From Dromiciops gliroides (taxonomy: Eukaryota > Chordata > Mammalia > Microbiotheria > Microbiotheriidae), in assembly GCF_019393635.1 (NCBI RefSeq), contig NC_057862.1, positions 267,234,441-267,298,440 on the forward strand: a stretch of DNA of 64,000 nucleotides, read 5' to 3'. Below are positions 11,699-22,917 of the stretch, piece after piece. Below the pieces are notes generated by a model. The model was not told where the DNA came from. It saw nothing but the letters and a program-made list of their open reading frames with translations, and ran no database searches. A program made the translations under genes and the position numbers. Position 1 is the first letter of the stretch; every line of letters starts with the position of its first letter.

Positions 11699-12463
11699 TT
11701 ATGGTTCTCTAGGGTCTTGTATTTGAAAGTCAAATTTGTCATTCAGTTCAGGTCTTTTCATCACAAATATATGAAAGTCTTCTTTTTCATTAAAGTTCCA
11801 TTTTTTCTGCTGAAAGATAATGCTGAGTTTTGCTGGGTAGGTGATTCTTGGTTGTAATCCCATTTCCTTTGCCCTTTGGAATATCATATTCCATGCCCTC
11901 CAGTCCTTTAATGTAGAAGCTGCTAGATCTTGTGCTATCCTGACTGGGGCTCCACAGTACTTGAATTCTTTCTTTTTGGCAGCTTGCAATATTTTCCCCT
12001 TGACCTGAGAGCTCTGGAATTTGTCTATAATATTCCTAGGAGTTTTCCTTTTGGGATCTCTTTCTGGAGGTGATCGGTGGATTCTTTCAATTTCTATTTT
12101 AGCTTCTCCTTCTAGAATTTCAGGGCAATTTTCCCTGAGGATATCTTGGAAGATGGTGTCTAAGCTCTTTCCTTGATCATGGTTTTCAGGTAGACCAATA
12201 ATTTTCAAATGATCTCTCCTGGACCTATTTTCCAGGTCAGCAGTTTTCCCCAGAAGATATTTCACATTGCCCTCTATTTTTTTATTCATTTGGATTTGCT
12301 TTATTGTGTCTTGGTTTCTCATAAAGTCACTGGCTTCCATTTGTTCAATCCTAATTCTTAGGCAATTATTTTCATCATCCTTTTCCATTTGGCCAATTTG
12401 ACTTTTCAAGCTGTTGACTTTTTTCTCATGTCTTTCCTGCATCACCCTCATATCTCTTTCCAT
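11699..12463 (-). pseudogene. L1 ORF1, long open remnant (254 codons)
   Basis: L1 ORF1 protein normally forms a trimeric RNA-binding chaperone that coats L1 RNA. This frame keeps a coiled-coil stretch at the start (heptad-like, to about residue 70), an RNA-recognition-type part ('SRRDHLKIIGLPE', about residues 82-95, followed by 'RIHRSPPERDPKRKTPRN' near 126-143) and the C-terminal domain ('DLAASTLKDWRAWNM' and 'RITYPAKLSIIFQ'). The normal start is lost: in the same frame a TAA replaces a lysine codon about 11 codons upstream of the first Met. It lies in the inverted half of the chimaera, so it has no linked ORF2. Confidence 0.85.
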
Positions 12464-14086
12464 TTTTTCCTTTATCTCTTTAACTTTATCTTCAAAGTCC
12501 TTTTAGAGCACCTCTATGGCCTGAGACTAATTCATATTTTTCTTGGAAGCTTTAGATATAGGGGCCCTGATGTTGACATCTTCCTCTGAGGGTACCCCTT
12601 GGTCTTCCTTGTTACTGAAGAAACTTTCTATGGTCCTCACCTTTCTCTGTCTGCTCATCTTGCCTTTCTTTTACTTGACTTTAATCTCCTTAAAGTGGGG
12701 AACTGTTTCCAGGCTGCAGTATCCCAAGCTTAAGAAGTCCCAGGTGGTATGATCTAAGGAGGATCAGGTTCTTCACTTGCCTGGCCTGTTCCCTGGTCCT
12801 TAGAGGACCCCAGACCAACTTGCTAATCAACTAGCTTTGTGTGTTGTGGTTGTTAGCTCTGATGAGGCTGTGCCCCTCCCCCACCTGGGTCACTGCTACT
12901 CAAGCCTACCTCCTGGTTCTCAGAAGGGGTGTAAAATTGAGGGGTGAAGGGAATTCACTGGTGGAGGGGGAAGGGCAGAAGTGAAATCCTACATGAAAGA
13001 AACAGGAAAAGGCTTATGGAGTGGGGGAAGAAATGGGAGAGGAGCAGGGCAGTAAATGAATTTTACACTCATCAGAAAAGGCTCAAAGACCTTAAACTCA
13101 TTAGAGCTGCCTCAAAGAGGGACTAACACACACACCCAACTGGGTGGAGTAATCTGTTTAATCTGGGCAGTAAATGAGCCTAATACTCATCAGAATTAGC
13201 TCAAAGACCTCAATCTCATTAGAATTGGCTCAAGGAGGGAATAATGTACACACTCAATTGGGTGGAGTAATCTCTCTAACCCTGCAGGAAAATAGGAGGG
13301 GAAGGGGATAAAGAGAGAGGGGCAAAAGAAGGAAGGGCAGAGTGGGGGAGGGAACAGATAGAAGCAAATCCCTTTTGAAGAGTGATAGGATGAAAGAAGA
13401 TGGATAATAGAATAAATATCATGGGGAAGGGAATAGGATGGAAGGGAAACAGTTAACAATAGTAATCATGAAAAAGAGAAAAGGGGGGGAAATTGTACAA
13501 AAATATTTATAGCAACTCTTGGTGGAGGCTAAGAATTGAGAATCAAGGGAATGTCCATCAATTGAGGAATGATGGAAAAAGCTGTGCTATATGATTGTAG
13601 TGGAATGGTCTTGTGCTACAGGAAATGACAAACAGGATGATTCCCCCAAAACCTGGAAATACTAATGAACATTGATGTATAGTGAAGTGAGCAGAGCTGG
13701 TAGGACATTGTGCATAGTGACAGCAGTATTGTGAATGACTTAATTACTCTCAGCAGTGCAATGATCCAAAACAATCCCAAGGAACTAATGAGGAAGCTTG
13801 CTATGTACCCCTATAGAAAGAACTTATAAAAAGAACACTTGTGGATTATACATATATAACCTGGTTGCAATCTTGTGGAGGGGGGAGGAAAGGGAGGGAG
13901 GGAGGGAGAAAAATTTGGAACTCTAAATCTTATGAAAATGAATGTTGAAAACTACCCTTACATATAACTGGAAAATAAAATAAATGTTTGTTGCTCAAAT
14001 AATACCTCTTTTTTTTAAAAACCAAGTATACAATTACTTTTGTAAAAAAATCAGAACATATTTAAATACAAGTTAAAACACAACAC

Positions 14087-14225
14087 AATTGGGGAAGCTA
14101 GGTGGCACAGTGGATAAAGGACCAGCCCTGGATTCAGGAGTACCTGAATTCAAATCTGGCCTCAGACACTTGACACTTACTAGCTGTGTGACCCTGGGCA
14201 AGTCACTTAACCCCCATACCCCCGC

Positions 14226-14266
<41 letters not shown>
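14087..14266 (+). mobile_element. Marsupial SINE ending in a (CA)n tract
   Basis: Sense copy starting ggggaagctaggtggc; after 'cacttaaccccc' the usual A-tail is replaced by (AC)n from about 14229. Inserted in an AC-rich target, so the TSD cannot be fixed with confidence. Confidence 0.88.
14229..14266. repeat. (CA)n microsatellite
   Basis: About 19 perfect dinucleotide units forming the tail of the preceding SINE. Confidence 0.95.
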
Positions 14267-15219
14267 CATAATCTTAAAGAAAACTTTTTTTTTGAGAAAA
14301 GAAAACTTTTACAAATGTTTCCCTCTTTTTTTTGAATATGATTATCAAAAATAATACTTCTAGAATGAATTTACACTTGCCATGGCAACCAATTTGCCAG
14401 GGAAATGCATTATAGAGTTCAATCAAGTAATCAGTTGAGAGAAAAAAAAATAACAAAATCAAACAACTCAGAATATGGGAGCACAATACTCCCAGAATTA
14501 ACCTTGTATTATGAAATCAAAACCATTTTGCATTGTTTTAAAATAGAGATAAACAAATACAACAAAATACACATGGAAGAATAAAAGACAATGAAATTCA
14601 AACTAGGGAAATCAAATGAATGTAAATGACTGATAATATTAAACCATATTAAATGAATATGAACTTAACATTAATAAGAGTATTACAAAATATAAACTTG
14701 ATCACATTACTATAAAAAGCTTTTAAAAATATTCTCCTTTTTTAAGCTAAGTATAAAACACAATCTCAAAAGTATGAAAATTTCTATGAAAATAAACCCA
14801 TACTGTTAAAAATGTGGATGTAATAGCATAGAAATCCTATGTAACCTCTGAACTGACATTAATTCTCTGAGTGAATTTAGAACACTTTTGATTCTGATAT
14901 CTAAAGTCCCCAATACTCATTAATACCTTGCTGTTTACTTCTACATTTCTGTAAAATATGTACTATTCCGTGGCAAAAGAAGCAGAGTCTTGAACAATGA
15001 TGATGAGGCTTGTCTTGTGCATCTTTATTCAGCTTTAGTGTCTCTTGTTTTTTTACCCCTTTATATTGTCTGTCGGTCCTTTCATAATACAAATGCTTTA
15101 TAAGGTTATTAATTAAAGACAAAAGCAGGTTAACAAAATTATGAATAAAACAAGCATATCTGGAATTTAAAGGGTTTTCTAAGGTTGGTTTGGGAGAACC
15201 ATAGCAGGTCGAGTCAGAA

Positions 15220-15675
15220 TCACAGCCAGGCTGGGGAAGAGCCTGACTGCTCTGGTAACTGAGTAGAAGCTGCAAATGTAGGTAGAGAAAGCTGCGCATG
15301 CTCTGAGGAGAGTGGAGGAGTAGGACGTGTCACCAGAGGAGGGGGAGGAGGTAGGGTCCTGGAAGGAGGGGAAGGGCAATTTGAATCAGGCTTGGTTTCA
15401 AACTCAAGCCTGGGTTCTCTTTCCCTCACTTCTAGGGAATTAAAGGCTTTTAGAGGCTGGGCCGTTGCCTCCAGGCATGCAAAATTAGAGCAACAATTAG
15501 TGTTAGAATTTGGAAAAGCTGCAGGAGTCAGAGGTTTCTCTGAAAAGGCATGGTTGGGAGAGGGGGGAATATTTATATTCCCTTGTGTGAGCACCTTGCT
15601 GTCTCTTCTAACAACAATAAAAATAAAAATAGAAAATCTGCAAAAACAAAGCACTAACATGATCTCATTGTCCAT
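15220..15675 (-). CDS. Proline-rich frame in the family A element, uncharacterised
   Basis: 151 codons starting about 190 bases inside the 5' LTR of the minus-strand element, which is where a gag-like gene would begin. Residues about 4-22 are hydrophobic (LVLCFCRFSIFIFIVV). Residues about 98-150 are proline and serine rich (SPPSRTLPPPPPLVTRPTPP), a composition seen in some retroviral Gag linkers. No capsid major-homology region or zinc knuckle is visible. It may be a chance frame or a degraded gag start. Confidence 0.25.
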   Translation of the reverse strand: MDNEIMLVLCFCRFSIFIFIVVRRDSKVLTQGNINIPPSPNHAFSEKPLTPAAFPNSNTNCCSNFACLEATAQPLKAFNSLEVREREPRLEFETKPDSNCPSPPSRTLPPPPPLVTRPTPPLSSEHAQLSLPTFAASTQLPEQSGSSPAWL

Positions 15676-15866
15676 TTGTTTGGTTAAACAGACTAGAATC
15701 AGGAACAGTGTACTTAGGGAGTTTAAAAGAACTATTTGAAAATTTAAAGCGAAAACAGCCGATACTTAGCAGTACTTTCCAACTTAAGAGGACAGGGTAG
15801 GGGAAATCTTACCCAACCAGAAGATCAGAAGACAGAGATTCAGCTTTCCTCTTTGTGGTCACCATC

Positions 15867-15985
15867 TGTAAGGGCCTAAAATTCTAGCTAGTCTTTCTAA
15901 AATATCTAATGAGTGGTCGCCAATAAATTATAAACTTTAGCAAGAGTTTAGACTGAGTTTAGGTGGCGTCATTCCAATTGTTACA
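15867..15985 (-). mobile_element. 5' LTR of the family A element, internally deleted
   Basis: Keeps both LTR ends (TGTAAGGGCC... and ...CAATTGTTACA on the plus strand) but lacks about 250 bp relative to the 366-bp partner at 9733. Confidence 0.88.
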
Positions 15986-16237
15986 TCACTTTATTTCTTT
16001 CAATTTTTTCTATTTAAGTTTTCTTGTACAAAATGACTAATATGGTAATGTTTTACATAATTGCAAATGTATAATGCATATATGATTGCTTGCTTTCTCA
16101 GGGAGTGGGTAGGGGAGGGAGGCAAGGAAGGCCAAAATTTGAAACTCAAAACTATAAATAAAAATATTTATTATTTTAAAGAAAGAAGGGAAAAGGGTGA
16201 ACCATTAAAGATATTATATTTATTTAAGAAGAATTCT

Positions 16238-16344
16238 GGGGCAGCTAGATGGCTCAGTGGTTAAAGCACCAGCCCTCAGACACTTGACACTTACTAGCTG
16301 TGTGAACCTGGGCAAGTCACTTAACCCCCATTGCCTGCAAAAAA
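16238..16344 (+). mobile_element. Short SINE with TSD
   Basis: Sense copy lacking the middle ('ggattcaggag...' block). TSD aagaattct at 16229-16237 and 16345-16353. It lies in the tail of the L1 that starts at 9101. Confidence 0.9.
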
Positions 16345-16631
16345 AAGAATTCTTAAAAGGAAAAAAAGAGCTAATTGTGACTACTAGCTGATTATTTATT
16401 GGAAGTACACTTAAAAGGGCTCATGAACTTTGGTTTTAGGATTGTGGACCCTAGCAGACATCTTCTGGGAACTTAAATTATGTACAAACTCAAGTTGAAG
16501 GAGTAGAAAAAAGAATGCTATATAGGAAAAATAGGGGTATTTTTCTTCTTAGTTTTTGTACAGCTTTACCAAGGAGATCAAAGTCTGAGTAAGAATGCAG
16601 ATGTACAAACCAAAACTGGATACACTGATAT

Positions 16632-17104
16632 TGTAAGGGGCTAAAATTCTAGCTGGAATGTCTAAAATCTAATGAATGGTTGCCCCAAATTAGAAGCTTT
16701 AGCAAGAGTTTAGACTTTTAAGCATTTTATTAAGGTGCATTAGAATCTAGTGATCAGAGAGAAAGAGGCCAAGATTCATTCATCTATCTATCTAAGGGAG
16801 CCAGCATCTCTGCTCCACTTCACACAAGGTCCTGGGTGCAAGAGAGCTCTCCTCCAGGGCTTCTTCCTGAAACCTCCTGCGAAACCAGAAACAAGGCTGT
16901 CCACACACATAGCCCCAAGCTAATTGGTTGGCAGCTCTGATGGACAAGTATAACAGGTGGCTCTACAGAAGTAACTTCTGGACACTGAGCTGACCTTTGA
17001 AATCCCAGAAAAGGTCACTTCTGGACACTAAAGCCACATGGCTTGCCCTCAGGCCAGAGCTCACAATGTTCCTCCCAGCAGGGGGTGTCATTCCAACTCT
17101 CACA
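16632..17104 (-). mobile_element. Solo LTR, family A
   Basis: 473 bp, TG...CA ends, 4-bp TSD atat at 16628-16631 and 17105-17108. No interior is present, so it is the product of LTR-LTR recombination. Confidence 0.9.
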
Positions 17105-17108
17105 ATAT

Positions 17109-17394
17109 GAACCAATTTTACTTACAAAATGATTATAGAAATATTCCCATATTGCATAATATGTACTTATGTTCCTGCCAGATATGAAGGAATGATGAGC
17201 AAAAGAAAATAAAAGTAAATAATCTATTAAATTGGGATAAGGCCTTATTCCTTCACTAATTTACTCACTAAGTAGAGCCCTTTAATGGATGCTTGAAGGG
17301 AAAATGGGACTTGGTAGATCTGAAGCTCAGGTCTGAGAGTGGTATTTGGTCTTAACACAACACCATAGGAATTAGAAAATAAATTAATGTCATC
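17109..17394. other. No feature recognised
   Basis: Short AT-rich interval between a solo LTR and a MIR fragment; no frames or repeats identified. Confidence 0.5.
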
Positions 17395-17545
17395 TAGAAC
17401 AATGTCCTTATTATATAGCTAAAGGAAATCGAGGCAAAGAAAGGTTAAGTGAATTCTCCAAAGTCACACAAAGAAGTAATTGGAAGACCTAAAAATTCAA
17501 ATCTCAATATTTTGACTCTAAACACCACAAATTCTATATCTTTCT
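17395..17545 (-). mobile_element. MIR fragment
   Basis: Contains the antisense MIR landmarks 'ggaaatcgaggcaaagaaaggttaagtgaa' and 'aagtcacacaa' followed by 'attttgactctaaa'. Strongly decayed. Confidence 0.65.
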
Positions 17546-17670
17546 AGTATGTTCCTTTCTTTTTGTGGGAAAGAAAAACGTAGGAAGATTTTTTCCTGCT
17601 CAATAGTATTTTATTTAATTTTTTTCCATTACATGTAAAGATAGTTTTAAACATTCTTCATTTTTGTAAA

Positions 17671-17831
17671 GATTTTTTGTTTTGTTTTTTGTTTTTGTGG
17701 GGCAATGGAGGTTAAGTGACTTGCCCAGGGTCACACAGCTAGTAAATGTCAAGTGTCTGAGTCCGGATTTGAACTCAGGTCCTCCTGAATCCAGGGCCGG
17801 TGCTTTATCCACTGTGCCACCTAGCTGCTCC
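17671..17831 (-). mobile_element. Marsupial SINE
   Basis: Antisense full-length copy inside the 3' UTR of the surrounding L1. Confidence 0.92.
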
Positions 17832-18386
17832 CTGTACAATTTTGAGTTCCAAATTTTTCTTCCACCCTCCCAACCTATACAAATAGGTTTTTTTTTCTTA
17901 TTTTTGGGATGTCTTTGGGATATAAACCTAGCAGTGGTATTGCCGGATCAAAGGGTATGCACAGTTCTATAACCCTTTGGGCATGGTTCTAAATTGCTCC
18001 ACCAACAGTGCATCAGTGTTCCAATTTTCCCACATCTCCAACATTTATCATTTCCCTTTAGCCAATTGGATTGGTGTGAGGTAGTACCTCAGAGTAGTTT
18101 TAATTTGCATTTCTCTAATCAATATTGATTTAGAATATTTTTTCATATGGTAAGAGATAGTTTTGATTTCTTCATCTGAAAATTTCATATTCGTATCCTT
18201 TGACCACTTCTCAATTGAGGAATGACTTGTATTCTTATATATTTCATTCACTTATTTTAGAAATGAGACCTTTATCAGAAACACTTGTAATAAATTGTTT
18301 CTATGATTTCTTGTTTGACCCACTCATTCTTTAGGATGAGATTATTTGGTTTCCAATTAAGTTTTGGTCTATCTTTCCATGGCCCT

Positions 18387-19184
18387 TGTACAGGCCAAAT
18401 TTAGTATGGGGAGTTAATTGGGCAGCTTGCCATAATATTGGGGTTTGGAAAATAATGGGGGACCTCTAGGTCCAGAGTTTCCCCTTCTCCAAACTGAGTC
18501 TTTTCCAGTTATGTCTCCGAGACTAATAAGAAAGGATATTAACAGCCTCTTTTTCACAAACAAATCAGGTTTTATTAATGATAATGAAATTTACAACACA
18601 AATGGAGTTAATAAAGCTGGGGACCATGAGAAAGGGGATAGAGATAGTTAGACTCTAAATCTTTAAGGTGAAAAGGCCCCAGATACCTCGAGTAAGCTCT
18701 GCTTCCTCAGCTACCCTCACTGGAAGCAACATAAACTCACCACCCCCTGGGATCTATAGTTCCAAGGAGAATCAGCTTTGCAGTGTCTCCTGGTTAGGTT
18801 TGAAGATCAAAAACACCAGCTCCTCTCTCCCTCTTCCTACACCGTCTCTCTCTGTGAGACCTCTCTCCCCCTTCCTGCCTCTCTCACAGGCAGGGTGATT
18901 CTATAGCAATGCTGAGTCTCCAATTGGTATAACATACCCCCTAGGCTGTCCCCATTATAATTTGGCCAGGCCCATGTGGATATGGGGGAACTCCTAGGTG
19001 GGGGTTAGGTACTTTAGTTTGAAACTTTGATTCAATAAATGTTCTTTGTGTTGTTTGTTCCATAATCTCTTAAAGTACACACCCATCTTCTCTTAGGCTT
19101 TTAGAGCTTGCATCTTTTCTGTCTGACCATGATGAAGCAAAGATGGGGTTGTTAAAAACTACAAATCACAATTAATTCCTTACA
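18387..19184 (-). mobile_element. Solo LTR, family B, with TSD
   Basis: 798 bp, plus-strand ends TGTACAGG...CCTTACA, 4-bp TSD ccct at 18383-18386 and 19185-19188. Its reverse complement aligns with the LTR at 39586 over most of its length ('tgtaaggaattaattgtgat' shared start). The minus orientation is inferred from an AATAAA about 180 bases from that end; a plus-strand AATAAA near 19030 makes the strand uncertain. Confidence 0.87.
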
Positions 19185-21995
19185 CCCTTTATTACACATA
19201 ATTTTATCTGGAAAAGTTGCATTTACTATTTTTGCCTTTCTGCATTTGACCATGAGGTTTTTATGCCCTAATACATGGTCAATTTTTGTGTGGGTGCCAT
19301 ATATCACTGAGAAAAAAGGCATATTCCTTTTTATCCCCATTAATTTTTCTCCAGAGGTCTATCATACTTAATTTTTCTAAAATTCTATTCACCTCCTTAA
19401 CTTCTTGCTTATTTATATTTGTGGTTAGATTTATCTAGTTCTGAGAGGTCTGAGAGGTTGAGGTCCCCCACCAATACAGTTTTGTAGTCTATTTCTTCTT
19501 GTAACTAATTTAATTTCTTCTGTATCATATATGCACAGTTATGATTACTAACTGTATATTTTCCCCCTTGTTTATATTTTTCTCTCTCCTTTTCCCTTGT
19601 CCCTTCTCACCAGTGTTTTGCTTCTGACCACCACCTCCCTCAGTCTACCTTCTCTTCTATCAGCACCACCTTCCTTTTGCCCTTTCCCCTTTTGCCACCT
19701 AGTTTTGTCCTCCTCTCAGCCCTACCTCCCTTTTCTTTCCCCTTTTGCCTCCTGGTTTTCCCCTCCCTTCTATAAGCACCCCACCTGTTTCTTTCCCCTC
19801 TCCACTCTTACTTCCCTATAGGGTAAGATAAAATTATATACCCAAATGAGTGTGTATGTTATTCCTTCTTTGAGTCAAATCAGATGAGAGTAAAGTTGAA
19901 ACAATGCTCACTCCTTCCTTATTTCCCTCTATTGTAAAAGGTCTTTTGTGCTTCCTCATGTGATATGATTTACCCCATTCTGCTCTCCCTTTCCTCTTCT
20001 CCCAGTATAATCCTTTTTGTCACCCCTTAAGTTTTTTTTATATCATCACATCAAAATCAACATATACCCCCACCCTCTGTCTATGTGTACTCCTCCTATC
20101 TGCTTTAATAGAGATACAGTTCTCAAGAGTTATAGGGATATGAACATTTTAATCTTATTGAATAACATGTTTTTATCCCCCCCTTTTACCTTTTTATGCG
20201 TCTCTTGAGTCTTGTATTTTTAGCTTGAATTTTCTGTTCAGTTCTGGGCTTTTCATTAAGAAAGTTTTAAAGTTCCCTATTTTGTTGAATTCCTATTGTT
20301 TCCCTTGAAAAATTATGTTTAATTTTATGGGGTGGTACATTCTTGGTTGCAATCCAAGTACCTTTGCCTTCTAGAATATCATATTCCCAAACCTCTGATA
20401 TTTTAATGTTGAGACTACCAGGTCCTGTCTAATCCTGATCATTGTTCCTTGTTAAGTAAATTGTTTCTTTCTGGCTGCTTAGTGGTATTTTCTCCTTTAC
20501 CTGATAATTTTGGAATTTGGCAATGATATTCCCTGGAGTTTTCCTTTTGGGTTCTCTTTCAGGAGGTGATTGGTGGATTCTTTCAATGACTATTTTTTCC
20601 TCTGGATCTAAGACATTGGAGCAATTTTTCCTTGATAATGTCATGAAGTATGCTGTCTAGGTTCTTTTTTTTTTTTATCATGGCCCTCAGGTAGTCCGAT
20701 TATTTTTAAATTGTCTCACCTGGATCTATTTTCCAGGTCTGTTGTTTTTCTGAAGAGGCATTTTATATTTTCTTCTACTTTTATATTCTTTTGATTTTAC
20801 TTTACTTCTTCCTGTTGTCTCATTGAGTCATTAGCATCCATCTGCCTAATTCTTATTCTTTTTTTCAGTTATTTAGAATTTTATTCTTCCACAATTACAT
20901 GTAAAAACAACTTTTAATGTCCATTTAAAAAACTTTGTGCTCAAAATTCTCTTCCTTCCTCCCTCCCTCCCTCACCCCCTTGAGAAGGCAAGCTATTCAA
21001 TATAAGTTATACTTGTGTATATTAGTCATCTTGTGAAAGAAAACAGACAAAAACCCTCAAGAAAAATAAGCTAAAATATGCTTCAATCTATATTCAGACA
21101 CCATTGGTTCTTTCTCTGGAGAGGGATCACATTTTCATCATAAGTCCTTTAGAGTAGTCTTGGATAATTGTATTGCTGAGAATAGAAAAGTCATTCGCAG
21201 CTGTTCATCTTACAATATTGCTATTACTTTATATACAGTTCATTTCATTTTGCATCAGCTTATGTAAGTCTTTCCAGGTTTTTCTGAGAGTATCCTGCTC
21301 ATCATTTCTTACAGCACAATAGTGTTCCATCAGAATCACATCCCACAATTTGTTCAACCATTTTCCAATTGATAGACATTCCCTCAATTTCAAATTCTTT
21401 GCACCAGAAAAGAGCTGCCATAAATATTTGTTATTTCTTTTTGGATATTGATCTAGTAGTAGTATTACTAGGTCAAAGAGTATACATAGTTTTATAGCAC
21501 TTTGGCCATAGTTCCAAATTGCTGTACAGAATGTTTGAATAAGTTTACAACTCTACCAACAGTGCATTAATGCCTCATTTACCCCATATCTCCTACAACA
21601 TTTGTCATTTTCCTCTGCTGTCCTATTATCCAGTCCCATAGGTATGAGCTAGTACTGCAGAATTGTTTGACTTGCATTTTTCTAATCCATAGTGAGTTAG
21701 AGTATTTTTTATATGACTATAGATAGCTTTGATTACTGTATCTGAAAACTGTTCATATCTTTTTGATCATATATCAATTGAGAAATGGCTTCTATTTTAA
21801 TAAATTTGACTCAGTTCTATATATATTTGAGAAATGAGGCCTTTATCAGACAAACTTGCTTCCAAATTTTTTCACAGTTGTTATTGCTAACTGTATTTCC
21901 CTCCATCTCATTCCCTCCATGTGATCTTTATTCTCTATTTCCTTTCACCCTGTCTCTCCTCAAAAGTGTCTTGCTTCTGACTGCTCTCCCTGCTA

Positions 21996-22053
<58 letters not shown>
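21996..22053. repeat. (CA)n microsatellite
   Basis: About 29 uninterrupted units in the inter-ORF region of the half-L1. Confidence 0.97.
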
Positions 22054-22059
<6 letters not shown>

Positions 22060-22132
22060 CCCCTTCCCCTCCTACTTTCCTGCAGGGTAAGATAGATTTC
22101 TATACCCAGTTGAGTGTGTATGTTATTCCCTC

Positions 22133-22652
22133 TGTGAATGAGATTTTCCCCACCCCTTAATTATGATAATAATCAGCATATTAACTAAAAATTGTGATTT
22201 CTATATCTAGATATTTTATTTGTAGATTAAGTGAATAATAGAGCTAATCGCAATGTTGGATGATCAGCAAATGTTGGATAATTAGAAATGCTGTATGATC
22301 ATCAAGTCTTGCTAGAAACCATCTCTAGCCATCATCTGTAGCTTCTAGCCAACATCTATTACATCATAGTCTGCAGATCGTGGTATTCTCCGCTAATGAC
22401 AAAGCTAGTGGCTAGAGAGCAAATTTTGGCTAATCAACCAATGATTTCAAATTTGAGAGAAGTTTGTCTAGAATTTGTAAGCCCCGGAGAGGTATAAATA
22501 CCCCTGGATTCTAAGCCGCAGGGTCTCTCAGGACCTATCCCTGCTTGAGACCAGATTTATTGTGAGACCGACCTCTCTCAATAAACCTATTTTCTTCACC
22601 TTGGAGACTTTGTTGTTTCTTTCCTTCATCATACTTAGAAATTTTTGCAACA
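22133..22652 (+). mobile_element. Solo LTR, family D, with promoter signals and TSD
   Basis: 520 bp, TGTGAATG...GCAACA, 4-bp TSD cctc at 22129-22132 and 22653-22656. A CCAAT box (aaccaatg, near 22437), TATA box (tataaata, 22493-22500) and polyadenylation signal (aataaa, 22580-22585) are spaced as in a U3-R-U5 LTR. Confidence 0.92.
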
Positions 22653-22917
22653 CCTCTTTGAACCAATTCTGGTTAGAGTCAGGTTCACTTACTCTTCACC
22701 TCCCCCATATTCCCTTCCACTGTATAAGCTTTTTCTTGCTTCTTTTATGTGAGATAATTTACCCCATTCCACCTTTTCCTTTTCCTTTCTCCCAGTGCAT
22801 TCCTCTCTCACCCCTTAATTTTATTCTTAAAGATATCCCTTCATATTCAATTTACACACCACCCACCTGCCCTAATAATGAGAAAGTTCTTGTGAGTTAC
22901 AAATATCATCTTCCCAT

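Larger units (their letters stand above)
11575..13994 (+). mobile_element. Chimaeric SINE / inverted L1 / L1 3' insertion
   Basis: One 13-bp TSD (tcaaataatacct, 11562-11574 and 13995-14007) bounds three joined pieces. 11575 to about 11690 is a divergent SINE in sense; about 11690-12930 is L1 ORF1 and 5' UTR in antisense; about 12935-13994 is the L1 inter-ORF region and then the 3' end in sense. The inverted 5' half is what twin priming produces. Inside the sense half, the start of ORF2 (near 13465) jumps to the ORF2 tail ('aaatatttatagcaactc') at a purine-rich tract near 13480-13495. Confidence 0.85.
9733..15985 (-). mobile_element. Minus-strand LTR element (ERV, family A)
   Basis: Two related LTRs (9733-10098 and 15867-15985) flank an interior, and a 4-bp TSD tcac lies at 9729-9732 and 15986-15989. 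A polypurine tract abuts the 9733-10098 LTR, fixing the orientation as minus with the 5' LTR on the right. After removing later insertions the interior is only about 3.3 kb. I see no pol motifs, so it was probably non-autonomous or heavily deleted. The sequence after the 5' LTR reads TGGTGACC..., which resembles a tRNA-Trp-type primer site for only its first eight bases. Confidence 0.88.
9101..16365 (+). mobile_element. L1 3' copy split by a 6.25-kb LTR element
   Basis: The L1 3' part occupies 9101-9732 and resumes at 15990-16365. A 14-bp TSD, aagagctaattgtg, lies at 9087-9100 and 16366-16379. The two halves join smoothly: 'actgaagtattcttttttcac' on the left continues as 'tttatttctttcaattttttc' on the right, the same order as the uninterrupted copy near 49040. 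It is the oldest layer of a nested stack. Confidence 0.93.
17605..20865 (-). mobile_element. Antisense L1 with internal deletion, 5' truncated
   Basis: From left to right: 3' UTR, ORF2 C-terminal region (to about 18293), a jump to the later part of the endonuclease ('tttctatgatttcttgtttgaccc', 18298), an LTR insertion, endonuclease start, inter-ORF region (19560-20200) and ORF1 (20200-20865). The whole reverse transcriptase core is missing. ORF1 survives only as short frames (for example 20429-20644 with 'RIHQSPPEREPKRKTPGN'). Confidence 0.82.

Noticed and set aside
21996-22053. CRISPR-like or other regular array
   Set aside because: It is a pure dinucleotide microsatellite; no spacer-repeat structure exists anywhere in the window.
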